From Actinoalloteichus_B caeruleus (GTDB lineage: Bacteria; Actinomycetota; Actinomycetes; Mycobacteriales; Pseudonocardiaceae): a stretch of DNA of 64,000 bases. The translations under genes and the position numbers were made by a program. The stretch lies in assembly GCF_000718005.1 (NCBI RefSeq), contig NZ_JODV01000014.1. One strand, given 5' to 3'. Below, piece by piece: positions 33,101-41,822 of the stretch. The notes below the pieces were generated by a model. It searched no databases and was not told the origin of the DNA. It saw only the letters and a program-made list of their open reading frames with translations. Every line of letters starts with the position of its first letter. Positions within the stretch are counted from its first letter, which is position 1.

Positions 33101-36100
33101 GCGCGTCCCTTCCGCAGCGCCGCCTGCAGGTCCTGCAACGAACGGACCCCGATGTCGTCCCTGATGGCGGCCTCGATGCCCTGCACGGCCGCCGCGGCGC
33201 CCTGCACGGTGGTGATGCAGGGGATGTCCCTGGCGACCGCCGCCGTGCGGATCTCGTAGCCGTCCACGCGGGGGCCGTGGTTGCCGTAGGGGGTGTTGAT
33301 GACCATCTGGACCTCACCGGCCCTGATCTGGTCGACGATGTTCCCGCTGCCCTCGTAGTGCTTGCGCACCACGGTGGAGGCGATGCCGTTCCGGCGCAGC
33401 ACCTCGGCGGTGCCCGAGGTCGCCAGGATCTCGAAGCCCAGGTCGACCAGCCGCTTGACCGGGAAGACCAGCGAGCGCTTGTCCCGGTTGGCCACGGAGA
33501 CGAAGACCCGGCCCGAGGTGGGCAGCGACCCGTAGGACGCGGCCTGCGACTTGGCGAAGGCCGGGCCGAAGGCCACGTCGATCCCCATCACCTCACCGGT
33601 GGACTTCATCTCCGGCCCCAGCAGCGAGTCCACCCCGTGCCCCTCCGGGGTGCGGAAGCGGTGGAAGGGCAGGACCGCCTCCTTGACGGCGACCGGGCTG
33701 TCGGCCGGCAGGTCGAGCCCGTCACCGGTGGCCGGGAGGAGCCCCTCCCCGCGCAGCTCGGCGATCGTCGCGCCGAGCATGATCCGGGCGGCCGCCTTGG
33801 CCAGGGGGACGCTGGTGGCCTTCGAGACGAACGGCACGGTCCGGCTGGCCCGGGGGTTGGCCTCCAGGACGTAGAGCACGTCCTCCTTCAGGGCGAACTG
33901 CACGTTGAGCAGGCCACGGACCCCGAGGCCCCTGGCGAGCCGTTCCGTGCAGCGCCGCACCTCCTCCAGGTCGGTCTGGCCGAGGGTGATCGGGGGGAGC
34001 GCGCAGGAGGAGTCGCCGGAGTGGACACCGGCCTCCTCGATGTGCTCCATCACACCGCCCAGGAACACGTCGTCGCCGTCGCACAGGGCGTCGACGTCGA
34101 TCTCGACGGCGTCGTCGAGGAACCGGTCCACCAGCACCGGGTGCTCCGGGGTGACCTCGGTGGCCCGCTCGATGTAGCTGGCCAGGGACTCCTCGCCGTA
34201 GACGATCTCCATGCCCCGACCGCCGAGCACGTAGGAGGGCCGGACGAGCACCGGGTACCCGATCTCGTCGGCGATGCGCCTGGCGCCCTCGAACGAGGTG
34301 GCGGTGCCGTACCGGGGCGCGGTGAGCCCCGCCTCGCGGAGCACCTCCCCGAAGGCGCCCCTGTCCTCGGCCAGGTGGATCGCCTCGGGCGGCGTGCCCA
34401 CGACCGGTACCCCGGCCTCGGCGAGCCGCCGGGCCAGACCGAGGGGGGTCTGACCGCCGAGCTGGACGACGACGCCCGCCACCGTCCCCGACCGCTGCTC
34501 GGAGTGGACGACCTCCAGGACGTCCTCCAGGGTCAACGGCTCGAAGTACAGCCGGTCGGAGGTGTCGTAGTCGGTGGAGACGGTCTCCGGGTTGCAGTTG
34601 ACCATGACGGTCTCGAAGCCGGCCTCCCGCAGCGCCATCGCGGCGTGCACGCAGGAGTAGTCGAACTCGATGCCCTGACCGATGCGGTTCGGGCCCGAAC
34701 CCAGGATGATGACCTTCGGGCGTTCCCGCTGCTCGGTGACCTCGGACTCCGCGGCGGGGTCGGCCTCGTAGGCCGAGTAGTGGTAGGGCGTGCGCGCCGC
34801 GAACTCGGCCGCGCAGGTGTCCACCGTCTTGTACACCGGGCGGACACCGAGCCGGTGGCGCAGCGCGCGCACCCCGTCCTCCCCGGCCAGTTCGGGGCGC
34901 AGGGCGGCGATCTGGCGGTCGGAGAAGCCGCACCGCTTGGCCCGCCGCAGCAGGGCCTCGTCGACCACCGGGGCCTCGATGACCGTGGCCCGCAGCTCGA
35001 CGAGCGAGGCGATCTGGTCGACGAACCACGGGTCGATCCCGGAGGCCTCGGCCACCTGGTCGACGGTGGCCCCCAGCCGCAGCGCGCGCTCCACGGTGTA
35101 GAGGCGGCCGTCGTGGCCGGTGGCCAGCGCGGCGAGGGTGTCCTCCAGGCTGGTGCCCGCCGGGTCCTGCCTGGTCCAGAACCCGACCGCCTTGGTCTCC
35201 ATCGAACGCAGCGCCTTGCCCAGCGCCTCCACGAAGCTGCGGCCGAGGGACATCGCCTCGCCGACGCTCTTCATGGTGGTGGTCAGGGTCGGGTCGGCGC
35301 CCGGGAACTTCTCGAAGGCGAAGCGGGGGATCTTGACCACGACGTAGTCGAGGGTCGGTTCGAAGCTCGCCGGCGTCTCGCCGGTGATGTCGTTCTGGAT
35401 CTCGTCCAGGGTGTAGCCGATGGCGAGCTTCGCGGCGATCTTGGCGATCGGGAACCCGGTCGCCTTGGATGCCAGCGCGGAGGACCGCGACACCCGGGGG
35501 TTCATCTCGATCACCACGAGCCGGCCGTTCGCCGGGTTCACCGCGAACTGGATGTTGCAGCCGCCGGTGTCGACGCCGACCTCGCGGAGCACCGCGATGC
35601 CCACGTCGCGCATCCGCTGGTACTCGCGGTCGGTCAGCGTCATCGCGGGCGCCACGGTGACCGAGTCCCCGGTGTGCACGCCCATCGGGTCGACGTTCTC
35701 GATGGAGCAGACGACCACGACGTTGTCCGCGCGGTCCCGCATCAGCTCGAGCTCGTACTCCTTCCAGCCGAGCACGCTCTCCTCGATGAGCACCTCGTGC
35801 ACCGGGCTCTCGGTGAGGCCGATGGTGGCGAGCCGCTCCAGCTCCTCCTCGGTGTGGGCCATGCCCGAGCCGAGACCGCCCATGGTGAAGCTGGGGCGGA
35901 TCACCACCGGCAGCCCGAGTTCGGCGACGCACTCGCGGACCTCGTCCATCGAGCGGCACACCCGACTCCCGGGGACCTCACCGCCGACGTCCCGGACGAT
36001 GTCCTTGAACCGCTGCCGGTCCTCGCCCCGCTGGATCGCCTCGATGTCGGCGCCGATCAGCTCGACCCCGTACCGCTCCAGCACACCCCGCTCGGCCAGG

Positions 36101-36402
36101 GCGACCGCCGTGTTCAACGCGGTCTGGCCGCCCAGGGTGGCCAGGATCGCGTCCGGCCGCTCCGCGGCGATGACCTTCTCCACGAACTCGGGGGTGATCG
36201 GCTCCACGTAGGTGGCGTCCGCGAACTCGGGGTCCGTCATGATCGTCGCCGGGTTGGAGTTGACCAGGCTGACCCGCAGCCCTTCCTCCCGCAGCACCCG
36301 GCAGGCCTGGGTGCCGGAGTAGTCGAACTCACACGCCTGGCCGATCACGATCGGTCCGGAGCCGATCACCAGGACATGGGAGATGTCGTCGCGCTTGGGC
36401 AT
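33097..36402 (-). CDS. carB: Carbamoyl-phosphate synthase large subunit
   Basis: 1101 aa, full length. It makes carbamoyl phosphate from bicarbonate, ATP and the ammonia supplied by CarA. The two homologous ATP-grasp halves are visible: first VLVIGSGPIVIGQACEFDYS and VVIRPSFTMGGLGSG; second VIILGSGPNRIGQGIEFDYS and VLVRPSYVLGGRGM. The C-terminal allosteric (MGS-like) domain includes TGEVMGIDVAFGPAFAKS and NTPYG. ATG start with a purine-rich site upstream; 86 nt after carA. Confidence 0.98.
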   Translation of the reverse strand: MPKRDDISHVLVIGSGPIVIGQACEFDYSGTQACRVLREEGLRVSLVNSNPATIMTDPEFADATYVEPITPEFVEKVIAAERPDAILATLGGQTALNTAVALAERGVLERYGVELIGADIEAIQRGEDRQRFKDIVRDVGGEVPGSRVCRSMDEVRECVAELGLPVVIRPSFTMGGLGSGMAHTEEELERLATIGLTESPVHEVLIEESVLGWKEYELELMRDRADNVVVVCSIENVDPMGVHTGDSVTVAPAMTLTDREYQRMRDVGIAVLREVGVDTGGCNIQFAVNPANGRLVVIEMNPRVSRSSALASKATGFPIAKIAAKLAIGYTLDEIQNDITGETPASFEPTLDYVVVKIPRFAFEKFPGADPTLTTTMKSVGEAMSLGRSFVEALGKALRSMETKAVGFWTRQDPAGTSLEDTLAALATGHDGRLYTVERALRLGATVDQVAEASGIDPWFVDQIASLVELRATVIEAPVVDEALLRRAKRCGFSDRQIAALRPELAGEDGVRALRHRLGVRPVYKTVDTCAAEFAARTPYHYSAYEADPAAESEVTEQRERPKVIILGSGPNRIGQGIEFDYSCVHAAMALREAGFETVMVNCNPETVSTDYDTSDRLYFEPLTLEDVLEVVHSEQRSGTVAGVVVQLGGQTPLGLARRLAEAGVPVVGTPPEAIHLAEDRGAFGEVLREAGLTAPRYGTATSFEGARRIADEIGYPVLVRPSYVLGGRGMEIVYGEESLASYIERATEVTPEHPVLVDRFLDDAVEIDVDALCDGDDVFLGGVMEHIEEAGVHSGDSSCALPPITLGQTDLEEVRRCTERLARGLGVRGLLNVQFALKEDVLYVLEANPRASRTVPFVSKATSVPLAKAAARIMLGATIAELRGEGLLPATGDGLDLPADSPVAVKEAVLPFHRFRTPEGHGVDSLLGPEMKSTGEVMGIDVAFGPAFAKSQAASYGSLPTSGRVFVSVANRDKRSLVFPVKRLVDLGFEILATSGTAEVLRRNGIASTVVRKHYEGSGNIVDQIRAGEVQMVINTPYGNHGPRVDGYEIRTAAVARDIPCITTVQGAAAAVQGIEAAIRDDIGVRSLQDLQAALRKGRA

Positions 36403-36488
36403 CGGGTTCGCCCCGCCCCTCTTTCGTCGTCAGCTCGCGGTCACCGGAAGCCGGCTCACCGTCGGTGTGCAGTGGTCAGGTGTGGGCG

Positions 36489-37613
36489 TCAGCGCCCGGA
36501 GCGGTCCATCAGCCCGGCGAAGCGGTCGAACAGCGGCGCCGCGTCGTGGGGTCCGGCGGCGGCCTCCGGGTGGTACTGCACGCTGAAGGCGGGGGCCTCC
36601 AGGCACCGCAGCCCCTCGACCGTGCCGTCGTTCGGGCAGTAGTGGCTGACCTTGGCCGGGCCGAAGTCGGTGTCGAACACCTCGCCCGGCTCGCCCTCGA
36701 CGGCGAAGCCGTGGTTCTGCGCGGTGATCGCGACCTGCCCGGTCTCCACGTCGATGACCGGGATGTTGATGCCCCGGTGGCCGTACCGCATCTTGTAGGT
36801 GCCCCGCCCCAGGGCGCGGCCGAGGATCTGGTTGCCGAAGCAGATGCCGAACAGCGGCACCCGGGCGGCCAGCACGGCCCTGGCCAGGGCGACGGCGGTG
36901 TCGGCGGTGGCGGGGTCGCCGGGGCCGTTGGAGAGGAACACCCCGTCGGGCGCGGCGGCGAGCAGCTCCTCGGCCGACGTGCCCAGGGGGAGGACGTGGA
37001 CCTCCATGCCCCTGGCCGCCATCATGCGCGGCGTGTTCGACTTGATGCCCAGGTCCAGGGCGGCGACGGTGTACCGGCGTTCGCCGACGGCGGGGACCAC
37101 GTACGGCTCGCTCGTGGTGACGTCGCCGGCGAGGTCGGCTCCCACCATGCCCTCGGAGCCCAGGACCCGGGTGAGCAGTTCCTCGTCACCGGCCACCGCG
37201 TCGCCGGAGAAGACCCCGGCCCGCATGGCCCCCCGCTCCCGGAGGTGGCGGGTCAGCGTGCGGGTGTCGACGCCGGCGATGCCGACGACGCCCTGCTCGC
37301 GCAGCGCGTCCTCCAGCGAGCGGGTGGACCGCCAGTTGGAGGGGACCCTGGCGGGGTCGCGGACGACGTAGCCGGAGACCCAGATCCGGTGGGACTCGTC
37401 GTCCTCGTCGTTCCACCCGGTGTTGCCGATCTGCGGGGCGGTCTGCACCACGATCTGGCGGTGGTAGGAGGGGTCGGTCAGCGTCTCCTGGTAGCCGGTC
37501 ATCCCGGTGGAGAAGACGACCTCGCCGAGGGACTGCCCCACGGCTCCGTACGCCTCGCCCCGGAACACCCTGCCGTCCTCGAGTACCAGCGCCGCTGCGG
37601 AACGGTCGATCAT
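36489..37613 (-). CDS. carA: Carbamoyl-phosphate synthase small subunit
   Basis: 374 aa. Glutamine amidotransferase subunit. The start ATG at 37613 has GGAGGT about 10 nt upstream. The N-terminal domain has EVVFSTGMTGYQE; the class I amidotransferase domain has LSNGPGDP, the nucleophile in FGICFGNQILG, and the triad His-Glu in VQYHPEAAAGP. Confidence 0.97.
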   Translation of the reverse strand: MIDRSAAALVLEDGRVFRGEAYGAVGQSLGEVVFSTGMTGYQETLTDPSYHRQIVVQTAPQIGNTGWNDEDDESHRIWVSGYVVRDPARVPSNWRSTRSLEDALREQGVVGIAGVDTRTLTRHLRERGAMRAGVFSGDAVAGDEELLTRVLGSEGMVGADLAGDVTTSEPYVVPAVGERRYTVAALDLGIKSNTPRMMAARGMEVHVLPLGTSAEELLAAAPDGVFLSNGPGDPATADTAVALARAVLAARVPLFGICFGNQILGRALGRGTYKMRYGHRGINIPVIDVETGQVAITAQNHGFAVEGEPGEVFDTDFGPAKVSHYCPNDGTVEGLRCLEAPAFSVQYHPEAAAGPHDAAPLFDRFAGLMDRSGR

Positions 37614-37677
37614 CGCGCCTGGACCTCCGATGTGGTCGTGTGGGGGGCCGCCGCCGCGGCGCTGCTCGCGCGCGGCG

Positions 37678-38202
37678 TCACGGCGTGGTCCTGGTGGTGG
37701 TGCTCTCCTCGGCCACCGCGCGGATCCGCTCGACCCAGGTCTCGTCGTCGGCGCGGTCGTCGGCCCGGAACGCGAGGTCGAGGACGTACTCGCCGTGCCG
37801 CCATGACACCACGAGCAGGCCGTCACCCGGCATGACCTTGCCGGCGAGCTTGCTGTCCAGCCGGGCGTCGACGAGGTCGGCCGCGGCGATCCAGATCGGG
37901 CTGGCGGCGACCCGGTCGACCAGCAGCCCCGCCGGCAGCAGCCGGAGGGTGGCCACCGAGCGGTGTCCCAGGTCACCGACCACGATGCGGTCCTGCCAGT
38001 TGCCACCGCTGGTGGCGCCGACGTAGACGCCGGTCAGCTCGGGCAGCAGCGCGGGGTCGGTGAGGGCGCCGGCTGGCGGGGCGGGGAAGTCGCCGAGCAG
38101 GGCTTCCTGCCGGGTGGCCCGGCGCTGCCAGCCGCGCCACATGCCGTACACGCACAGCGCGAACACCGCGAGCACCAGCAGGGTGAGAAGCAGTCGGATC
38201 AC
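37678..38202 (-). CDS. Membrane-anchored PH-like protein of the pyr operon
   Basis: 174 aa. One N-terminal membrane helix (LLLTLLVLAVFALCVYGMW) followed by a cytoplasmic domain with YVGATSGGNWQDRIVVGDLGHRS and a PH-like beta pattern. A homologue lies at the same operon position in other actinomycetes, often annotated as a transporter or integral membrane protein. Overlaps the pyrC stop by 4 nt. No catalytic residues seen; its role in pyrimidine synthesis, if any, is unknown. Confidence 0.8.
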   Translation of the reverse strand: MIRLLLTLLVLAVFALCVYGMWRGWQRRATRQEALLGDFPAPPAGALTDPALLPELTGVYVGATSGGNWQDRIVVGDLGHRSVATLRLLPAGLLVDRVAASPIWIAAADLVDARLDSKLAGKVMPGDGLLVVSWRHGEYVLDLAFRADDRADDETWVERIRAVAEESTTTRTTP

Positions 38203-39506
38203 GAGAGAACCTTCCCGTCTAGCGAGGTCAACCGGCCGCGGAGCATCGTCGCGGCCACGGTGGCCGGCAACTCCATGCCCTCGAAGGGCGTGTTGTCGGC
38301 GATGCTGGCCAGCTCACCACCCCGCACGACCCAGCGGGCCTCGGGGTCGACCAGGGTCAGGTTCGCCGGCTCGCCGACGCGGAGGGGTCGCCCCTGGTCC
38401 GCGAGCCCGGCGATCTCCGCCGGGCGCTCGCTCATCACACGGGCGACCCCGCGCCAGTCCAGCAGACCGGTCTCCACCATCGTCAGCACCACCACGGACA
38501 ACGCGGTCTGGAGCCCGAGCATCCCCGGACGTGCGCAGGCCCACTCCGTGTCCTTCTCCTGGGGGGCGTGCGGCGCGTGGTCGGTGGCCACGCAGTCCAC
38601 CACCCCCTCGGCCAGGGCGGTGCGCAGCGCCTCGGTGTCGGCGGCGGTGCGCAGCGGCGGGTTGACCTTGTTCACCGGGTCGTAGGTGGCCAGCCGCTCG
38701 TCGGTGAGCAGCAGGTGGTGGGGGGTGACCTCGGCCGTGATCGTGCCCTCACCCCGGCCCCGGGCCCACCGGAGCACGTCGGCGGTGCCGGCGGTGGAGA
38801 CGTGGCAGACGTGCAGCCGCCCACCCGTGTGGTGGGCCAGCAGGCAGTCCCGGGCGACGACCGACTCCTCCGCGGGGGCCGGCCAGCCCGCCAGCCCCCG
38901 CTCGGCGGCCGCCGGCCCCTCGTGCGCCTGGGCGCCACCGGTGAGCCTCGGGTCCTCGGCGTGCTGGGCGACGACCCCGCCGAGCGCCCGGGTGTACTCC
39001 AGCGCGCGACGCATCAGCAACGGGTCGGACACGCAGTGGCCGTCGTCGGAGAACAGCCGGACCCCGGCCCGGGACCGGGCCATCGCGCCGAGTTCGGCGA
39101 GCCGTTCGCCGCGCAGGCCCACACTGACGGCCCCGATCGGGTGGACGTCGACGAGGCCGACGTCCCGGCCGCGCTGCCAGACGTACTCGACGATGACGGG
39201 GTTGTCGGCGACCGGGTCGGTGTTGGCCATCGCGAACACGGCGGTGTACCCGCCCAGGGCCGCCGCCTCCGAGGCGGTCTGGACGGTCTCGGTGTCCTCC
39301 CGCCCCGGTTCCCGCAGGTGGGTGTGCAGGTCGACGAACCCGGGCAGGGCCACCAGCCCCTGGGCGTCGACCACCCGGTCGGCCCGCTGGGTGACCCGCC
39401 CGATCTCGGCGATCCGGCCGTCGGCGACGAGCACGTCGACCGGCTCCCCCTCGCCGTAGGGCAGGACGCCCCGGAACAGGGTCGTTCCCGCGTCGGTCCC
39501 GCTCAT
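38199..39506 (-). CDS. pyrC: Dihydroorotase
   Basis: 435 aa, class I amidohydrolase fold. It cyclises carbamoyl aspartate. The metal-binding DLHTHLREPG near residue 60, HAEDPRLTGG, HVCHVSTA, EVTPHHLLLTD and the catalytic Asp of VATDHAPH are all intact. ATG overlapping the pyrB stop (ATGA). Confidence 0.97.
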   Translation of the reverse strand: MSGTDAGTTLFRGVLPYGEGEPVDVLVADGRIAEIGRVTQRADRVVDAQGLVALPGFVDLHTHLREPGREDTETVQTASEAAALGGYTAVFAMANTDPVADNPVIVEYVWQRGRDVGLVDVHPIGAVSVGLRGERLAELGAMARSRAGVRLFSDDGHCVSDPLLMRRALEYTRALGGVVAQHAEDPRLTGGAQAHEGPAAAERGLAGWPAPAEESVVARDCLLAHHTGGRLHVCHVSTAGTADVLRWARGRGEGTITAEVTPHHLLLTDERLATYDPVNKVNPPLRTAADTEALRTALAEGVVDCVATDHAPHAPQEKDTEWACARPGMLGLQTALSVVVLTMVETGLLDWRGVARVMSERPAEIAGLADQGRPLRVGEPANLTLVDPEARWVVRGGELASIADNTPFEGMELPATVAATMLRGRLTSLDGKVLS

Positions 39507-40435
39507 ACCGCGGTCTCCTCTCCGGCCAGCAGGTGGTAGAGCACCGCCATCCGCACGTGCACGCCGTTGCGGACCTGGTCGGTGACGAGCGACCGGGACG
39601 AGTCCGCGACGGCGTGGCTGATCTCCATGCCCCGGATCATCGGGCCCGGGTGCAGCACCGGCGCGTGCTCGGGCAGCCGCGCGAGCCGGCGCTCGTTCAG
39701 GCCGTAGGCGATGGCGTACTCGCGGGCCGACGGGAAGAAGCTGCCGTGCATCCGTTCCGCCTGCACGCGCAGCACCATCACCGCGTCGGCGCCCTCGAGG
39801 GACTCGTCGAGGTCGTGGGTCACCCGCACCGGCCAGTCCCGCACCCCGGTCGGGAGCAGGGTGGGCGGGGCCACGAGGACGACCTCGGCGCCGAGGCGGT
39901 GGAGCAGGCGCACGTTGGACCGGGCCACCCTGCTGTGCAGGACGTCGCCGACGATGACGATCCGCCGGCCGGTCAGCTCGCCGAGGCTCTCCCGCAGGGT
40001 CTGGGCGTCCAGCAACGCCTGGGTGGGGTGCTCGTGGGTGCCGTCGCCCGCGTTGACCACCGAGGTGCCGTGGTCGGCGAGCCAGTCCGCGACCCGGCGG
40101 GCGGCGCCGGACGCCGGGTGCCGCAGGACCACGCAGTCGGCGCCGGCCGCGGCCAGGGTGAGAGCGGTGTCACGCAGCGACTCCCCCTTGCCGACGGAGG
40201 ACCCGGTCGCCGAGACGTTGATGACGTCGGCGCTCATCCACTTGCCGGCGACCTCGAACGACACCCTGGTCCGGGTGGAGTTCTCGTAGAAGGCGGTGAC
40301 GACGGTGCGGCCCCGCAGCGTGGGCAGCTTGCGCACCTCCCGGCCGAGCAGGGTCTGTTTGAGCTTGTCCGCGGTGTCCAGGATGGCGGCGACGTCCTCG
40401 CCCCCCAGGTCGCTGGCGGACAGCAGATGCCTCAT
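39503..40435 (-). CDS. pyrB: Aspartate carbamoyltransferase, catalytic subunit
   Basis: 310 aa. It makes carbamoyl aspartate. Carbamoyl-phosphate loop FYENSTRTRVSFE, the 80s-loop SATGSSVGKGESLRD and HPTQALLDAQT are present. No regulatory subunit (pyrI) follows. ATG overlaps the pyrR stop (ATGA). Confidence 0.97.
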   Translation of the reverse strand: MRHLLSASDLGGEDVAAILDTADKLKQTLLGREVRKLPTLRGRTVVTAFYENSTRTRVSFEVAGKWMSADVINVSATGSSVGKGESLRDTALTLAAAGADCVVLRHPASGAARRVADWLADHGTSVVNAGDGTHEHPTQALLDAQTLRESLGELTGRRIVIVGDVLHSRVARSNVRLLHRLGAEVVLVAPPTLLPTGVRDWPVRVTHDLDESLEGADAVMVLRVQAERMHGSFFPSAREYAIAYGLNERRLARLPEHAPVLHPGPMIRGMEISHAVADSSRSLVTDQVRNGVHVRMAVLYHLLAGEETAV

Positions 40436-41031
40436 CGGCTGGTCTCCGTTCCCCTTCTCCGCAGCAGGACGGCGTCTGTCCCGTCGGTTTCGCGCAGCTG
40501 GACGGAGACGCCCTCGTCCCGCGCGGTCGGCACGTTCTTGCCCACGTAGTCGGCGCGGATCGGCAGCTCGCGGTGGCCCCGGTCGATGAGGACGGCCAGC
40601 TGCACGGCGCGTGGTCGCCCGTGGTCGCGCAGGGCGTCCAGCGCGGCCCGCACGGTGCGACCGGAGAAGAGGACGTCGTCGACCAGGACCACCAGCGCGT
40701 CGTCGATGCCGTCAACCGGAAGGCTGGTCGATTCGAGCGCCCGGGTGGGCCGGCGGCGGAGGTCGTCCCGGTAGAGGGTCACGTCGAGGGTGCCGGTGGG
40801 AATAGTCACACCGCTGAATTCCGCGATTTTCGCGGCCAGCCTGCGGGCCAGCGGGGCACCCCGGCTGGGGATGCCCAACAGCAGCACCCGGTCGGCGTCC
40901 TCCGCGTCGGGAGTGGTGCGCTCGATGATCTGGTGCGCGATCCTGGCGATGGTGCGCGCGACGTCGGCGGCGGCGAGCAGCTGGCGCTGTTCGCCCTGGT
41001 CCGCCGCGCCCGCGCGGGTGCGTGGCGCCAC
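40432..41031 (-). CDS. pyrR: Pyrimidine operon regulator / uracil phosphoribosyltransferase PyrR
   Basis: 199 aa from the GTG at 41029-41031, which has GAAGGGGG upstream; the longer reading to 41178 runs through the leader. The type I PRTase loop VVLVDDVLFSGRTVRAAL binds PRPP, and LLLGIPSRGAPLARRL is the second family block. PyrR senses UMP/UTP versus PRPP and binds pyr mRNA; Rossmann-type PRTase fold throughout. First gene of the pyr operon, with its own candidate binding hairpin against its ribosome binding site. Confidence 0.95.
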   Translation of the reverse strand: MAPRTRAGAADQGEQRQLLAAADVARTIARIAHQIIERTTPDAEDADRVLLLGIPSRGAPLARRLAAKIAEFSGVTIPTGTLDVTLYRDDLRRRPTRALESTSLPVDGIDDALVVLVDDVLFSGRTVRAALDALRDHGRPRAVQLAVLIDRGHRELPIRADYVGKNVPTARDEGVSVQLRETDGTDAVLLRRRGTETSR

Positions 41032-41038
41032 GAAGTGG

Positions 41039-41065
41039 ACCCCCTTCCCCGCCTCGCTGGACGGG
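41039..41065 (-). promoter_or_regulatory. PyrR-binding-loop-like hairpin at the pyrR ribosome binding site
   Basis: On the minus strand CCCGTCCAGCGAGGCGGG (41065-41048) folds as a CCCG/CGGG stem presenting TCCAGCGAGG. It matches the PyrR binding-loop consensus (A)RUCCNGNGAGGY(U) at all positions except the two outer ones. The Shine-Dalgarno run GAAGGGGG begins 1-2 nt after the stem, so a bound PyrR would block pyrR translation, as proposed for mycobacteria. Inference from consensus and position. Confidence 0.6.
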
Positions 41066-41182
41066 TCATTAAAGGACGTCTGGTCTCCGGCTGGGCCGGA
41101 CACCCCGGACAGTAGCAGGCTGCGATGTGTCAATCTTCCGGGTGGTGTCACAAACTCGCCCGGCCGTCGCAGCGTCATCAGC

Positions 41183-41226
41183 TTGACCTAGTGACGTTGC
41201 CGAGCGACCATTACTCTGCGTATTGA
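41183..41226 (+). promoter_or_regulatory. bldD promoter with partial BldD-box
   Basis: TTGCCG (41197-41202) and TATTGA (41221-41226) are spaced 18 nt. Immediately upstream, TTGACCTAGTGAC (41183-41195) keeps about six of nine fixed positions of the BldD box, consistent with autorepression known for BldD in Streptomyces. The region is also AT-richer than its surroundings. Confidence 0.45.
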
Positions 41227-41288
41227 TTTAGGTCTTCCCGCAGCCCTGTCTAGCGGCTGACGGGGCGAATGAAACGGAGAACCGCTAC

Positions 41289-41777
41289 ATGGGCGACTAC
41301 GCCAAGGCGCTGGGCGCCAAGCTCCGCGCGATCCGCCAGCAGCAGGGCCTGTCGCTGCATGGTGTCGAGCAGAAGTCCGGCGGGCGGTGGAAGGCCGTCG
41401 TCGTCGGGTCGTACGAGCGTGGTGACCGGGCCGTCACCGTCCAGAAGCTCGCGGAGCTGGCCGACTTCTACGGCGTCCCCGTGGCGGAGCTGCTGCCTGA
41501 GGGGCGGGTTCCGTCCGGGGCGGAGCCAGCCACCAAGATTGTGATCAATCTGGAACGGCTGCAACAGCTCCCCGCGGAGAAGGTGGGTCCGTTGGCCCGC
41601 TACGCGGCCACCATCCAGAGCCAGCGTGGCGACTACAACGGCAAGGTGCTGTCCATCCGCACCGAGGACCTGCGCTCGCTGGCCATCATCTACGACATGT
41701 CGCCGGGCGAACTCACCGAGCAGCTCATCGACTGGGGTGTGCTGCCGCCGGAGGCCCGGCCCGCCAAGGAGGACTGA
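41289..41777 (+). CDS. bldD: Developmental master regulator BldD
   Basis: 162 aa. An N-terminal XRE-type helix-turn-helix (about 8-68: ALGAKLRAIRQQQGLSLHGVEQKS, then GSYERGDRAVTVQKLAELADFY) and a C-terminal cyclic-di-GMP domain. The ligand signature RGD (113-115), eight residues, RTED (124-127) fits RxD-X8-RxxD exactly, so cyclic-di-GMP-driven dimerisation should be conserved. ATG with GGAGA upstream. In Streptomyces it represses sporulation genes during vegetative growth. Divergent from pyrR, convergent with nusB. Confidence 0.97.
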   Translation: MGDYAKALGAKLRAIRQQQGLSLHGVEQKSGGRWKAVVVGSYERGDRAVTVQKLAELADFYGVPVAELLPEGRVPSGAEPATKIVINLERLQQLPAEKVGPLARYAATIQSQRGDYNGKVLSIRTEDLRSLAIIYDMSPGELTEQLIDWGVLPPEARPAKED

Positions 41778-41782
41778 GCCGA

Positions 41783-41811
41783 ACCGGGCCCGCACCCCTC
41801 GCGGGCCCGGT
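41783..41811. terminator. Bidirectional hairpin terminator bldD/nusB
   Basis: A perfect 11-bp stem (ACCGGGCCCGC and complement) with a 7-nt loop fills almost the whole 45-nt gap between the convergent genes. Confidence 0.75.
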
Positions 41812-41822
41812 CACCGCTCCCG

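Noticed and set aside
32665..36642. 1325-codon plus-strand frame opposite carB and pyrF
   Set aside because: It is the antisense shadow of carB, with Arg/Pro/Gly/His-rich low-complexity translation typical of GC-rich DNA.
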